A model generated the notes under the pieces. That model was not told the origin of the DNA, ran no database searches, and worked only from the letters and a program-made list of their open reading frames with translations. A DNA stretch of 64,000 nt from assembly GCA_035570055.1 (NCBI GenBank), contig DATMLM010000020.1, positions 30,420 to 94,419 on the forward strand, in the 5' to 3' direction. Source of the DNA: DASRDS01 sp035570055. Lineage in GTDB: Bacteria > Gemmatimonadota > Gemmatimonadetes > Gemmatimonadales > Gemmatimonadaceae. Position 1 is the first letter of the stretch; the number at the start of each line of letters is the position of its first letter. The translations under genes and the position numbers were made by a program. This document shows, one piece after another, positions 51,301-60,121 of the stretch.

Positions 51301-51316
51301 TCATGCGAGGATAGCT

Positions 51317-51925
51317 ATGCCGCTCACGAAACGGCAGCGCGAGATTCTGACCTTTCTAACGGGCTATACCGAGGCCAACGGATACGCGCCGAGCTTCGAG
51401 GAGATCGCCTCGCAGTTCAACTATAACTCGTTGGCCACGGTGCACGAGCACCTGAGCAATCTGGAGCGCAAAGGCTACATCAAGCGCAACTACAACGAGA
51501 GCCGGGCGATCGAGATTCTGCCATCAGAGGCGTTCCCTCGGGCGATCGAGCTGCCGCTTCTCGGCCAGGTCGCGGCCGGCGCGCCGATCGAGTCCATCGC
51601 CGTGGATGAGCACGTATCGGTGCCCGAGGACTTCGTGCGGCGCAACGGGCAGCACTATGTGCTGCGCGTTCGTGGAAACTCGATGATCGACGAGCAGATC
51701 CGCGACGGCGATTTCGTTGTCGTCAACGAGCGGCAGAGTGCCGACAACGGCGAGATGGTCATCGCCATGCTCAGCGGAGCCTCGGCGACCGTCAAGAAGT
51801 TCTATCGCGAGCGTGACGGGCGCATTCGGCTGCAGCCGGCGAATGAGACCATGTCGCCAATCTATGTCCACGAGAACGACATCTCGATTCAGGGCGTCGT
51901 CGTCGGGGTGCTGCGGCGCTACTAG
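51317..51925 (+). CDS. lexA: LexA repressor
   Basis: 202 residues. The N-terminal winged helix is LTKRQREILTFLTGY and SFEEIASQFNYNSLATVHEH. The self-cleavage site is Ala87-Gly88 (QVAAGAP), with catalytic Ser122 in VRGNSMIDEQIRDGDFVV and Lys160 in SATVKKFYRE. It represses SOS genes until RecA filaments trigger cleavage. It sits alone on the plus strand between trpC and trpD, overlapping convergently with the small membrane gene by 4 bp. Confidence 0.96.
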   Translation: MPLTKRQREILTFLTGYTEANGYAPSFEEIASQFNYNSLATVHEHLSNLERKGYIKRNYNESRAIEILPSEAFPRAIELPLLGQVAAGAPIESIAVDEHVSVPEDFVRRNGQHYVLRVRGNSMIDEQIRDGDFVVVNERQSADNGEMVIAMLSGASATVKKFYRERDGRIRLQPANETMSPIYVHENDISIQGVVVGVLRRY

Positions 51926-52116
51926 CGGCGCTTACCCCATAGCAGGATGAGCACGCCGATCACGACCGAGAGCAGGCCGAGCGCGACGGATTGAAGGCCG
52001 AAGACGAGCCCATACTCGTCGCCGTTCGGTTCGCGCGCTATGCTGACCTCGAGCCCGATCGTAGCCAGGCCGGCGATGATCGCTAGGCTCCCGATGGCTA
52101 TCTTAGCGGGCCGCAT
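51922..52116 (-). CDS. Small two-helix membrane protein after trpD
   Basis: 64 residues from the ATG at 52116, overlapping the trpD stop by 14 bp. Two helices (IGSLAIIAGLATIGLEVSIA and QSVALGLLSVVIGVLILLWG) are joined by a short acidic loop, and the tail is basic (KRR). No family recognised. The longer frame upstream is a shadow of trpD. Coupling to trpD suggests it is expressed with it. Confidence 0.6.
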   Translation of the reverse strand: MRPAKIAIGSLAIIAGLATIGLEVSIAREPNGDEYGLVFGLQSVALGLLSVVIGVLILLWGKRR

Positions 52117-53164
52117 AGGCCGCGAGCATTCGGTCGAGGGCGGCGAGTCCCGCGCCCGAGTCCAGCGTCGTTGTCGCGCGTGAGACGCTCTCGGCGTACG
52201 TGTCGGCCAGGCCGGCCACATACATCGCGGCCCCGGCATTCAGGGCAACGGCGGCGCGCGCGCCCTCGGGGCCCCGGCCGCTCAATACCTCGCGGATGAT
52301 CAGCGCGTTGTCCTCGGGATCGCCGCACGCCAGGTGGGAAGCCGGGCCGGTCAGATCATGATCCGCCGGACGAATCTCCCAGTCGCGCAGCTCGCCATCG
52401 CGAACTTCCAGCACGCGGGTGACGCCAAGCGGCGAGATCTCATCGAGGCCTGGAGCGCCGTGGACGACGAGCGCGCGGGAGAAGCCGAGCGCGAGGGCGG
52501 CTTTGGCGACGAGGGGCAGGCGCTCGGGGTCGCCGACGCCGATCACTTGTCGGGTCGCGCCGGCGGGATTTGCGAGCGGCCCGACGAGGTTCATGATCGT
52601 CGGAACCCCAAGCTCGCGGCGTACGGGACCGACGTGTCGCATCGCGGGATGCATCCGCGGCGCGAACATGAACACAATGCCCGATTCGGCGAGCACGGAC
52701 GCCATCGTCTCGATGGGCGCTTCGAGCGGAACGCCGAGCGCTTCGAGCACGTCGGCGCTGCCACAGCGCGAGGTGTACGAGCGATTGCCGTGCTTGGCAA
52801 CGCGGACCCCGGCAGCGGCGGCCACGAATGCCGCGGCGGTCGAGATGTTGAAGGTCGACACGACGCCACCGCCCGTCCCACAGGTGTCGACGAGTGTGTC
52901 GGGGGCCGCGTGCGGCAACTGGATCATCGCGTCGCGCAGCGCTTGCACGGCGCCCGCCAGCTCGTCCGGTGTTTCGCCACGGACGCGGAGTCCCATCAAT
53001 AGGGCAGCCGTCTGCGCCGGCGTGGACTCGCCGCGCATGATCACGCCGAACGCTTCCCGGACCGAGGGAGCGGAGAGCGATCGGCCGTGCGCGAGCGCTC
53101 GGAGCGCGTCGCGCAGGGCCTCAGTTGGCAACCAGTGCTCCGGGGGCCGGGGCCGGTCGTTCAA
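52103..53164 (-). CDS. trpD: Anthranilate phosphoribosyltransferase
   Basis: About 345-353 residues. GVIMRGESTPAQTAALLMGL, DTCGTGGGVVSTFNISTAAA (PRPP-binding glycine loop), VAKHGNRSYTSRCGSADVLE, and NLVGPLANPAGATRQVIGVG are typical. It joins anthranilate and PRPP. The first start (TTG 53164) overlaps the GAF gene by 44 bp; a TTG at 53131 (MPTEALRDALRAL) would overlap by only 11. It is separated from the other trp genes by lexA. trpE and trpG are not in the window. Confidence 0.94.
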   Translation of the reverse strand: MNDRPRPPEHWLPTEALRDALRALAHGRSLSAPSVREAFGVIMRGESTPAQTAALLMGLRVRGETPDELAGAVQALRDAMIQLPHAAPDTLVDTCGTGGGVVSTFNISTAAAFVAAAAGVRVAKHGNRSYTSRCGSADVLEALGVPLEAPIETMASVLAESGIVFMFAPRMHPAMRHVGPVRRELGVPTIMNLVGPLANPAGATRQVIGVGDPERLPLVAKAALALGFSRALVVHGAPGLDEISPLGVTRVLEVRDGELRDWEIRPADHDLTGPASHLACGDPEDNALIIREVLSGRGPEGARAAVALNAGAAMYVAGLADTYAESVSRATTTLDSGAGLAALDRMLAAYAAR

Positions 53165-54428
53165 CGAAGCGCGCGTGCGAGACGACCAAGGAGATCACGA
53201 GGCCGAGGAGGCGCACGCGCTCCACGTCCTCTTCGATGAACACGCCGCGTTGTGCGCGATTCGTCAGGTTCACGACGCCGACCAGGGTATCGTGGTAGAT
53301 CAATGGAAAGGAGATGAAGGACCCGGTCGTAAAGTACTGGTCGCGCAAGAGCGGGTGGGCCTGGGCGGCTTCGACATCCTGAACGAGGATCGGCTCGCGG
53401 GACGCCGCCACGCGGCCGGCCACGCCTTCGCCGATCGCGATCCTGGATCCCTCGACGATATGGGGAGCCAGTCCGCGCGCGGCGGCCAGGTACAGGTAGC
53501 CCGGCTCCGGGGCCAGCAGCATCAGGGAGCAGCGCTGGGCCGCCATGTCATCGCCGACGAGCGCCAGGAGGCCGTCGATCAGCTTCCGCGGGTCGGTCGC
53601 CATGTTGTCGAGCGTCAGCACCTTGTCGATCAGGTACAGCGTGCGAGTCTTTTGACGGAGTAGCTCGCTCCGCCGATGGAGCTCGCCCTGCATCTGCTCG
53701 AACTTCGGGGTGGCACTAGCGACTTGCTGCTCCAGCTCCTCGGCGCGCTTCCCCGCGAGGCGCGTTTCCTCGTTCGCCCGCGCGATTGCGGCTTCCAGCT
53801 CGATCAACCGGCTTGCCGTTTGTTCCGAGCTCGGCCCCTGCTTCGCGAGCCGGCGCTCGAGGGCGGCCAGCTTCTTGACGTACTCGCCGTGCACGCGGTG
53901 CGTCACGTCTTCGACGTGGCGGACGGCCTCGTCGCGCGCTTCCCGTTCGGCGAACCGCGCGAACCCGAGCTCGAAGAGCGCGACGAATGGCGCGAAGCGC
54001 TCGGACGCGCGGGTGCCGAAGATTTTCTTGGACTCGTAGAGGGCGACGACCGCGGCCAGGTACCCATCGAACCGGATGCCGCGCAGGGCGAGCATTCCGC
54101 CGTCGGCGAACGGCATCATCCCGAAGAGCCGCGCGTACTCTTGCGACTGGTCGCCGAGGTCGACGAATTCGGCCCCTTGGGAGACACCGTGGCGGACCGG
54201 CGCCGAGAGGTGATCGAACGTGGTCTCGACCATGGTCCGGCCAACCGTCCCGCCGGTCGGGGTCAGGCGGTCGACGATCATTTCCCTGCGGCCATCGTAG
54301 CGCAGCAGCGCTACGTACGCCGTCCGGTCGACCTCTGCCAAGCCCTCGCCGAGCGCGACGAGGGCCGCGTCGAGGTCTGGCGCGCTCGCCAGGGCGTGCG
54401 CCAGGGATTGGAGCGTTCGAGGGGCCAT
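53121..54428 (-). CDS. GAF/coiled-coil/GAF signalling protein
   Basis: 435 residues. An N-terminal GAF-like domain (residues 10-160, with TAYVALLRYDGRREMIVDRL and GMLALRGIRFDGYLAAVVAL) is followed by a heptad-rich coiled coil (165-265, such as SRLIELEAAIARANEETRLA) and a C-terminal GAF domain (AAQRCSLMLLAPEPGYLYLA, VEGSRIAIGEGVAGRVAASR and SFISFPLIYHDTLVGVVNLT). No kinase, cyclase or HD output domain is present, so it may act through protein contact. trpD overlaps its end, placing it upstream in that transcript. Confidence 0.8.
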   Translation of the reverse strand: MAPRTLQSLAHALASAPDLDAALVALGEGLAEVDRTAYVALLRYDGRREMIVDRLTPTGGTVGRTMVETTFDHLSAPVRHGVSQGAEFVDLGDQSQEYARLFGMMPFADGGMLALRGIRFDGYLAAVVALYESKKIFGTRASERFAPFVALFELGFARFAEREARDEAVRHVEDVTHRVHGEYVKKLAALERRLAKQGPSSEQTASRLIELEAAIARANEETRLAGKRAEELEQQVASATPKFEQMQGELHRRSELLRQKTRTLYLIDKVLTLDNMATDPRKLIDGLLALVGDDMAAQRCSLMLLAPEPGYLYLAAARGLAPHIVEGSRIAIGEGVAGRVAASREPILVQDVEAAQAHPLLRDQYFTTGSFISFPLIYHDTLVGVVNLTNRAQRGVFIEEDVERVRLLGLVISLVVSHARFVERPAPAPGALVAN

Positions 54429-54452
54429 TCTACAAGCGACGAGTGGGGGCGA

Positions 54453-54487
54453 GCACCGTTTCGGGCTTAAGCACCGTTCGGGCTTAA
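54453..54487. repeat. Tandem 17/18-bp direct repeat in divergent intergenic region
   Basis: GCACCGTTTCGGGCTTAA (54453-54470) is followed directly by GCACCGTTCGGGCTTAA (54471-54487), one base shorter. It lies between the divergent GAF and lipoprotein genes, 22 bp before the GTG. It could be a binding site for a regulator. Confidence 0.7.
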
Positions 54488-54508
54488 CTTGGGGCTCCTC
54501 TTAAACGA

Positions 54509-54895
54509 GTGAGCCAAATGCGTGGAGCTGTCGTTGGCTGCGTGGTAGCCGTCGCCCTCCTAGCCGCGTGCGGATCGACGGCTCCACAGAATCGATCCGT
54601 TACCGGCCTTTGGCAGGGAACGTTCGCCCCGGAAGTGGACTGCCAAGTCTTCGTCTTGAGCCTCCAGCAGTCCGGTCAGAGCATTGGCGGCAGCTGGAGT
54701 CAGTCGGAATGTGCCTCCGGCGGCGGCATCGGCAGCCCCTTAGCGTCCGGAACGAATCTCTCCGGGACCGATGTCAACGACAGCGTGAACATCGTCTTTG
54801 GCGGCACCGGCGTTTTCATCGCGCGGTTGGATGCGAGCGGTAACACGCTGAACGGGGATCTCAATAGCGTCTCGTTCTCCATGACCCGCCAATGA
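54509..54895 (+). CDS. Small secreted lipoprotein, unknown function
   Basis: 128 residues from GTG; an ATG three codons later is also possible. The signal ends in VAVALLAACGSTAP (lipobox LAAC). The mature domain is beta-rich with Gly/Ser-rich turns: SVTGLWQGTFAPEVDCQVFV, LQQSGQSIGGSWSQSECASG and FIARLDASGNTLNGDLNSVS. This resembles the small lipocalin-like VTGxWxG domain often found in Gemmatimonadota lipoproteins. It is alone, divergent from the GAF gene; truA begins 66 bp downstream. Confidence 0.65.
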   Translation: MSQMRGAVVGCVVAVALLAACGSTAPQNRSVTGLWQGTFAPEVDCQVFVLSLQQSGQSIGGSWSQSECASGGGIGSPLASGTNLSGTDVNDSVNIVFGGTGVFIARLDASGNTLNGDLNSVSFSMTRQ

Positions 54896-54961
54896 ACCGC
54901 TGGGCTAACGCCCAGAGTGTCAAGTATTTGCGGTGCTTCACCAGGTCGCGTAGGTTTCGCC

Positions 54962-55741
54962 ATGGCGGAGCACTCGGTCCAGCTCGTGTTGCACTACGAC
55001 GGAGCCGGCTTCGCGGGGTGGCAGCGGCAGCCTGAGACGCGCACCGTGCAAGGCGTGCTCGAGGCAGCGCTCACCCGGTTGTGTAACCGAGAGACAAAGG
55101 CAATCGGCGCAGGCCGCACCGACGCGGGCGTGCACGCTCGCGGACAGGCGGTCGGCGCGGTCGTTCCTGAGGCCTGGCCGGCTGGGCGTCTCCGACGCGC
55201 ACTCAACGCGATCCTCCCCCAGGAGATTTGGGTGGCCGCGGCATATGACATGGCGCCCGAGTTCCACGCCCGGTACAGCGCGCTGGCGAGACGATACTCG
55301 TATCGTATCGGGATAGCGGAGACATCGCGGTCGCCGTTCCGACAGCGCTATGAGTGGTACGTTGAGGATCGGCTCGACGGGACCGTTCTGCGAGACGCCG
55401 CGGACGCGATACGCGGCGAGCATTGCTTCAGGGCGTATGCTGTGCGGGGGACGGCGCCCGACACCGACGACCATCGATGCGAGATCGCCGAGGCGCACTG
55501 GTGTGACGCTCTCGACGGCGGCGCCGTAATTTTCGAGATCGAGGCCAATCGCTTTCTGCACCACATGGTGCGCTTTCTCGTGGGAACGATGGTCGATGCG
55601 GCGAGAGGACGACGAGACCCGGGAGACGTGGCGCGGCTGCTTACGGCCCAGGACAACAGCGACACCTCGGCGCCGGCGCCTGCGCACGCACTCGTGCTGG
55701 AGCGCGTGACGTATCCGGCTGACCTTTACGTGAACCTATGA
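54962..55741 (+). CDS. truA: tRNA pseudouridine(38-40) synthase
   Basis: 259 residues from the ATG at 54962, the first start before VQLVLHYDGAGFAGWQRQPE. AIGAGRTDAGVHARGQAV carries the catalytic Asp. FHARYSALARRYSYRIG and FLHHMVRFLVGTMVDAARGR are the usual later blocks. It modifies U38-40 of the tRNA anticodon arm. It is the first gene of the plus-strand purine/phospholipid series and overlaps the next gene by ATGA. Confidence 0.95.
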   Translation: MAEHSVQLVLHYDGAGFAGWQRQPETRTVQGVLEAALTRLCNRETKAIGAGRTDAGVHARGQAVGAVVPEAWPAGRLRRALNAILPQEIWVAAAYDMAPEFHARYSALARRYSYRIGIAETSRSPFRQRYEWYVEDRLDGTVLRDAADAIRGEHCFRAYAVRGTAPDTDDHRCEIAEAHWCDALDGGAVIFEIEANRFLHHMVRFLVGTMVDAARGRRDPGDVARLLTAQDNSDTSAPAPAHALVLERVTYPADLYVNL

Positions 55742-56391
55742 AGATCTATCTGGCGACCGCGGACGCCCAGGAAATCGGCTGGGCGAGCGAGTGTGGATTT
55801 CTCGATGGCGTCGTCGCATCGCCCGCGATTCTTTCGCGCGAGAGCGAGGCGTCGGGGCGCGATCCGAAAGACATCTTGACGTCGATTTGCGACGCCGTCC
55901 GCGTGCCCGTGTGCGCCGCCGTGGAATCCGTCAACGCCGCCGAGGCGTATCGACTGGGGCGCGATCTGGCGAAGCTCAGCGATCAGATCGTCGTGGCGGT
56001 GCCGCTCGTCGAGGACACGCTCGGCGCCTTGCGGCGTCTCCGTGCGGAGGGCATCAAGGTCACTGCTACCCTCGTGTATACGACCGCACAAGCCGCGCTG
56101 GCCGCAAAGGCCGGTGCTTCGGTGGTCAGCATCGGGATCGATCATCTCGATCTCTATGGCATCGACGGCGCGGACGTCGTTCGCGAAACGACCTCGCTGT
56201 TGCTTCAGCACGGGTTCGAGTGCGACGTCATGGCCTGGTGTCCGCGAGGGCCCGCTCAGTTTGGGCGCTGCGCGCGCGCTGGAGCGGACATCCTGGCGGT
56301 CGAGCCGCAGCTCCTGCACGCCCTGTTGATCAATCCACTCACGGATCGCGGCGTGGACCGGTTCTTGGCGGAGATCGGCGCCGAGACATGA
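55738..56391 (+). CDS. Transaldolase-family protein lacking the Schiff-base lysine
   Basis: 217 residues, the length of TalC/fructose-6-phosphate aldolase. The fold is recognisable from MKIYLATADAQEIG, ECGFLDGVVASPAILS, AEGIKVTATLVYTTAQAALA and AKAGASVVSIGID. The key residues are changed. The motif VVKVP that holds the catalytic Lys reads VVAVP here (Ala87). The early Asp is Ala6 (YLATAD), and the Asn of TNPS is Ser28 (ASPA). It cannot form the usual Schiff base, so it is a pseudoenzyme or has another function. Overlaps truA and htrA by 4 bp each. Confidence 0.75.
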   Translation: MKIYLATADAQEIGWASECGFLDGVVASPAILSRESEASGRDPKDILTSICDAVRVPVCAAVESVNAAEAYRLGRDLAKLSDQIVVAVPLVEDTLGALRRLRAEGIKVTATLVYTTAQAALAAKAGASVVSIGIDHLDLYGIDGADVVRETTSLLLQHGFECDVMAWCPRGPAQFGRCARAGADILAVEPQLLHALLINPLTDRGVDRFLAEIGAET

Positions 56392-57776
56392 CGCGCCTCT
56401 TTCTTTTGATCCCGCTCGCTACGCTCGCGGGGTGTACTGGCGGCGACGCGCAGACTGTGCGCGACGCAGCGCCACCTGCCCGGCCGGTGCGAGCACCGAC
56501 GGCGGCATTGCGAAAGACACCGATTACCGACGCTGTTGCCCGGGTCTCGCCTTCGGTCGTGACGATTCAGACCGAGGTCGTCGAGCGGTCGAACGATCCG
56601 TTTGATGCGTTTTTTGGCGGGAATGCCCAACAAAAGGTCCCGGGCCTGGGAACCGGGTTTGTCATTCGGAGCGATGGGGTCATCGTCACGAACGCCCATG
56701 TGGTCGCTGGTGCGTCACAGGTATCCGTCGCGTTGAGGGATGGGACGAGCTATGTCGCGAAGGTGCTCGGGGTGGACGAGGTCAATGATCTCGCGGTGGT
56801 CAAGATCCCCGCGACCGGCCTTCCGGTTGCGCCGCTCGGGTCGTCGGACGACCTGCTCATCGGCGAGTGGGCGATCGCGATCGGGAACCCCTACGGGTTC
56901 TACCTTGGGAATCCGGAGCCGAGCGTCACCGTCGGCGTCGTGAGCGGCGTGGGACGAAATCTCGTCGGGCAGGCCGAAGGTAATGGCGTCTACGTCGACA
57001 TGATCCAGACGGACGCCGCGATCAACCCCGGGAATTCCGGGGGGCCGTTGGTCGATGCCGTCGGCGAAGTCATTGGGGTGAATAGCTCGATCTATTCGCC
57101 CAGCGGCGGGTCTGTCGGGCTCGGGTTCGCGATCCCGATCAACCGGGTCAAGCGAGTCGCCGACGATCTCCTGGCTCACGGCAGCGTGCGGCGCCCGTGG
57201 GTCGGGATCAAGTTGAAGTTGCCCGAGACGAACAACCCCAGGGACGCGCTCAATTCCGGTGTCGTCGTCCGGACGGTCGTCCCCGGGTCTCCGGCCGCGT
57301 CCGCGGGGATCCAACCTGGCGATGTCGTCGAGAAGGCCGGTTCGCGGTCGTTGCGGAATCCGTACGACTGGGAAGCGCTCCTCCTCGACCTCCGGGTTGG
57401 CCAGGCGGTCGTGCTGACAGTCAAGCGTAGTGGCCGCGAACTACCGGTCACGGTGACCGTTGGCGACCTGCCAGAGGTGAGCGCGCAGAAGGTCGAGGTT
57501 CTGCGGGAGCTGGAGCTGGTGACGCTGACGCCCGCCATTCGATCGGAGCGCGGCATTCGCAGCGAGCATGGCGCGGTCATCTACAAACTGAGCGACCGTG
57601 TGGCCGAGGATCTCGGCATCCAGACCGGCGACGTGATCGTACAAATCAACCGAACACCGATTACCAGCGCGGATGAGGCGGCGAAGGCGTTAAATTACTA
57701 TGGTGGCCGTGGGCCCATTCGCATGTTCTTCGAGAGAAGCGGCCAGGTGTTCTCGACTGATTTCAGCATCCAATAA
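56388..57776 (+). CDS. HtrA/DegP-family serine protease lipoprotein
   Basis: 462 residues from the ATG at 56388. Lipoprotein signal MTRLFLLIPLATLAGCTGG (lipobox LAGC). The trypsin-like domain has His in VIVTNAHVVAGASQ, Asp in VNDLAVVKIPA and Ser in NPGNSGGPLVDAVGEVIGVN. Two PDZ domains follow: GVVVRTVVPGSPAASAGIQP near 300 and a second around LGIQTGDVIVQINRTPITS near 420. It would degrade or refold damaged envelope proteins. It is unusual in this place, between a transaldolase-like gene and purB. Confidence 0.93.
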   Translation: MTRLFLLIPLATLAGCTGGDAQTVRDAAPPARPVRAPTAALRKTPITDAVARVSPSVVTIQTEVVERSNDPFDAFFGGNAQQKVPGLGTGFVIRSDGVIVTNAHVVAGASQVSVALRDGTSYVAKVLGVDEVNDLAVVKIPATGLPVAPLGSSDDLLIGEWAIAIGNPYGFYLGNPEPSVTVGVVSGVGRNLVGQAEGNGVYVDMIQTDAAINPGNSGGPLVDAVGEVIGVNSSIYSPSGGSVGLGFAIPINRVKRVADDLLAHGSVRRPWVGIKLKLPETNNPRDALNSGVVVRTVVPGSPAASAGIQPGDVVEKAGSRSLRNPYDWEALLLDLRVGQAVVLTVKRSGRELPVTVTVGDLPEVSAQKVEVLRELELVTLTPAIRSERGIRSEHGAVIYKLSDRVAEDLGIQTGDVIVQINRTPITSADEAAKALNYYGGRGPIRMFFERSGQVFSTDFSIQ

Positions 57777-57782
57777 CGCGAC

Positions 57783-59222
57783 ATGACCGAGCGCGATTTC
57801 TATAGCTCCCCATTGGCCGAGCGGTATGCCTCCGGGGAGATGCTCGCGCTCTGGTCGCCGCAACGCCGACACGCCACGTGGCGACGCATCTGGCATGCGT
57901 TGGCCGAGGCGGAGTACGAGCTGGGCGCGGATGTCCCGCTCGCCGCCGTGAAAGAGATGTCGCAGCATCTCGACGACATCGATTTCGCGCGGGTGGCCGA
58001 GTATGAGCGCCTGACGCGGCACGACGTCATGGCTCACGTTCGGGCTTTTGGCGATGTCGCACCGGTCGCCCGCCCGTACATCCATCTTGGCGCAACGAGC
58101 GCCGACATCACGGACAACGCCGATCTCATCTTGATGCGCGACGGGCTGCGCATCTTGCGGGACAAGTTGGTGCATGTACTCGGCGTTCTGGCCCGCTTCG
58201 CCCGCGAGTGGAGAGACGAGCCGACCCTCGGCTACACGCATCTCCAGCCCGCGCAGCCGACGACCGTCGGGAAACGGGCGACCTTGTGGATGGAAGATTT
58301 GGTGCTCGACTTCCGCGACCTCGAGTACCTGGACGAGACGCTCCCGTTTCGCGGCATCAAGGGCACCACGGGCACTCAGGCGAGCTTTCTTCGCCTGTTC
58401 GATGGCGACCAGGACAAGGTCAAGGAATTGGACCGGCGCGTCTCGGAGTGCATGGGATTCAGCGGGCGGTCGCTGCCGGTCACCGGTCAGACCTACACGC
58501 GGAAGCTCGACGCCAAGGTCCTCGGGGTCCTGGCGGGTATTGTGGCCAGCGCCGCGAAATTCTCGAGCGATATTCGGATGCTCCAGGCGTTCGGCGAGAT
58601 CGAGGAGCCGTTCGAGCGCGAGCAGGTGGGCTCGTCCGCCATGGCGTACAAGCGCAACCCGATGCGATCCGAGCGGATCGCGTCACTCGCGCGCTTCGTG
58701 CTGTCGCTCGAGCCGAACGCGAACCAGACGCACAGCGTGCAGTACTTCGAGCGCACGCTCGATGACAGCGCCAATCGCCGGCTGGTCATCCCGGAAGCGT
58801 TCCTGGCGACGGACGCGATTCTCATCTTGATGCGCAATGTCGCCCGGGGATTGCAGGTGCATCCGGCCCGCATTCGGCGGCGGCTCGAGGACGAGATTCC
58901 GTTCATGGCGACCGAGGAGATCATCGTCGCGGCCGTCAGAGCCGGTGGCGACCGGCAAGATGTGCACGAGACGATCCGCAAGCACAGTATGGACGCGCGG
59001 GCGCAGGTGGCGAATGGCGCGCCGAACGATCTGTTCGAGCGCCTGGCCGGCGACAAGGCGTCGGGCGTGACGCGGCAGATGGCCGCGGACCTCGGCGATC
59101 CGCGCCGGTTCATCGGGCGGGCGCCCGAGCAAGTCGACGAGTTCCTGGCGCACGTCGTGCAGCCGCTCTTGGTCGGCGTCGACGACGAGGTCTTCCACGA
59201 GGAGCAGGATCTCCGCGTATGA
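57783..59222 (+). CDS. purB: Adenylosuccinate lyase
   Basis: 479 residues. FYSSPLAERYASGEMLALWS opens the protein. YIHLGATSADITDNADLILM and TLGYTHLQPAQPTTVGKRAT supply active-site residues. The signature GSSAMAYKRNPMRSERIASL is of the YKRNP type seen in eukaryotic-like and many bacterial lyases. It acts at two steps of purine synthesis, cleaving SAICAR and adenylosuccinate. It overlaps purC by 4 bp. Confidence 0.96.
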   Translation: MTERDFYSSPLAERYASGEMLALWSPQRRHATWRRIWHALAEAEYELGADVPLAAVKEMSQHLDDIDFARVAEYERLTRHDVMAHVRAFGDVAPVARPYIHLGATSADITDNADLILMRDGLRILRDKLVHVLGVLARFAREWRDEPTLGYTHLQPAQPTTVGKRATLWMEDLVLDFRDLEYLDETLPFRGIKGTTGTQASFLRLFDGDQDKVKELDRRVSECMGFSGRSLPVTGQTYTRKLDAKVLGVLAGIVASAAKFSSDIRMLQAFGEIEEPFEREQVGSSAMAYKRNPMRSERIASLARFVLSLEPNANQTHSVQYFERTLDDSANRRLVIPEAFLATDAILILMRNVARGLQVHPARIRRRLEDEIPFMATEEIIVAAVRAGGDRQDVHETIRKHSMDARAQVANGAPNDLFERLAGDKASGVTRQMAADLGDPRRFIGRAPEQVDEFLAHVVQPLLVGVDDEVFHEEQDLRV

Positions 59223-60121
59223 GCACAATCGCGCTGCGCTCGACAGATCTTCCCCTCGAACTGGTTCGACGCGGGAAGGTGCGCGATGTCTATGCGGTCG
59301 ATGCCGATCGCCTGTTGATCGTCGCCACGGATCGCGTCAGCGCTTTTGACGTCGTGATGCGTGAGGCCATCCCACGCAAAGGGGCGGTGCTGACGCAACT
59401 CACCGCGTGGTGGCTCCGGCAACTCGGCGACATTGTCGAGCATCACATGATCGCCTCGGATGTCGATAGCATTTCGGCGGCCGCTCCGCGGCTCGCCGGA
59501 TATCGGGAGTTGCTGCATCAACGCGCAATGTTAGTCTGGCGCACGACGGTCTTTCCTATTGAGTGCGTCGTGCGCGGCTACCTCGCCGGTTCGGCTTGGA
59601 AGGAGTACCGGCAGCATGGGACATTGGCTGGGGAGCCGCTGCCCGCGGGTCTTACCGAGAGTGCGCGCTTGGACCCGTCAATCTTTAGTCCCGCCAGCAA
59701 GGCCGAGACCGGGCACGACGAGAACATCACGAAGCGAGATGTGGCGGCGACGGTTGGGGACGAAGTCGCCGGTGAGCTGGAGCACCTGTCGCAGCGGATC
59801 TACGCGCGGGGCCGGGATCGGGCGGCGGAGCGAGGGATCATCGTCGCCGACACGAAATTCGAATTTGGCGAGCGAGACGGGCGCATTCTATTGATCGACG
59901 AGGTGCTGACGCCTGACAGCTCGCGCTTCTGGCCCGCGGATCGGTATCAGGCCGGACGGGCGCAGGAGAGTTTCGACAAGCAGCCGCTCAGGGATTATCT
60001 CGAGCGAGAGAAAAAGGCTGGGGACTCACCGCCGCCGACGCTGCCTCCGGAGGTGGTCACGGCGACGAGCGAGCGGTATCTCGACGCCTTCCGTCGCATT
60101 ACCGGGACGGCGCTCCCGTGA
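59219..60121 (+). CDS. purC: SAICAR synthase
   Basis: 300 residues, the longer form. LVRRGKVRDVYAVDADRLLI, VATDRVSAFDVVMREAIPRK, ECVVRGYLAGSAWKEYRQHG and VADTKFEFGERDG are the conserved ATP- and substrate-binding blocks. It joins CAIR and aspartate. It starts within the purB stop and ends at the psd start, all overlaps of 4 bp. Its position directly after purB puts two successive pathway enzymes together. Confidence 0.96.
   Translation: MSTIALRSTDLPLELVRRGKVRDVYAVDADRLLIVATDRVSAFDVVMREAIPRKGAVLTQLTAWWLRQLGDIVEHHMIASDVDSISAAAPRLAGYRELLHQRAMLVWRTTVFPIECVVRGYLAGSAWKEYRQHGTLAGEPLPAGLTESARLDPSIFSPASKAETGHDENITKRDVAATVGDEVAGELEHLSQRIYARGRDRAAERGIIVADTKFEFGERDGRILLIDEVLTPDSSRFWPADRYQAGRAQESFDKQPLRDYLEREKKAGDSPPPTLPPEVVTATSERYLDAFRRITGTALP

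Noticed and set aside
51247..51316. trp leader peptide or attenuator before trpC
   Set aside because: The leader is only 70 bp and contains no short frame rich in Trp codons nor competing hairpins that I could see.
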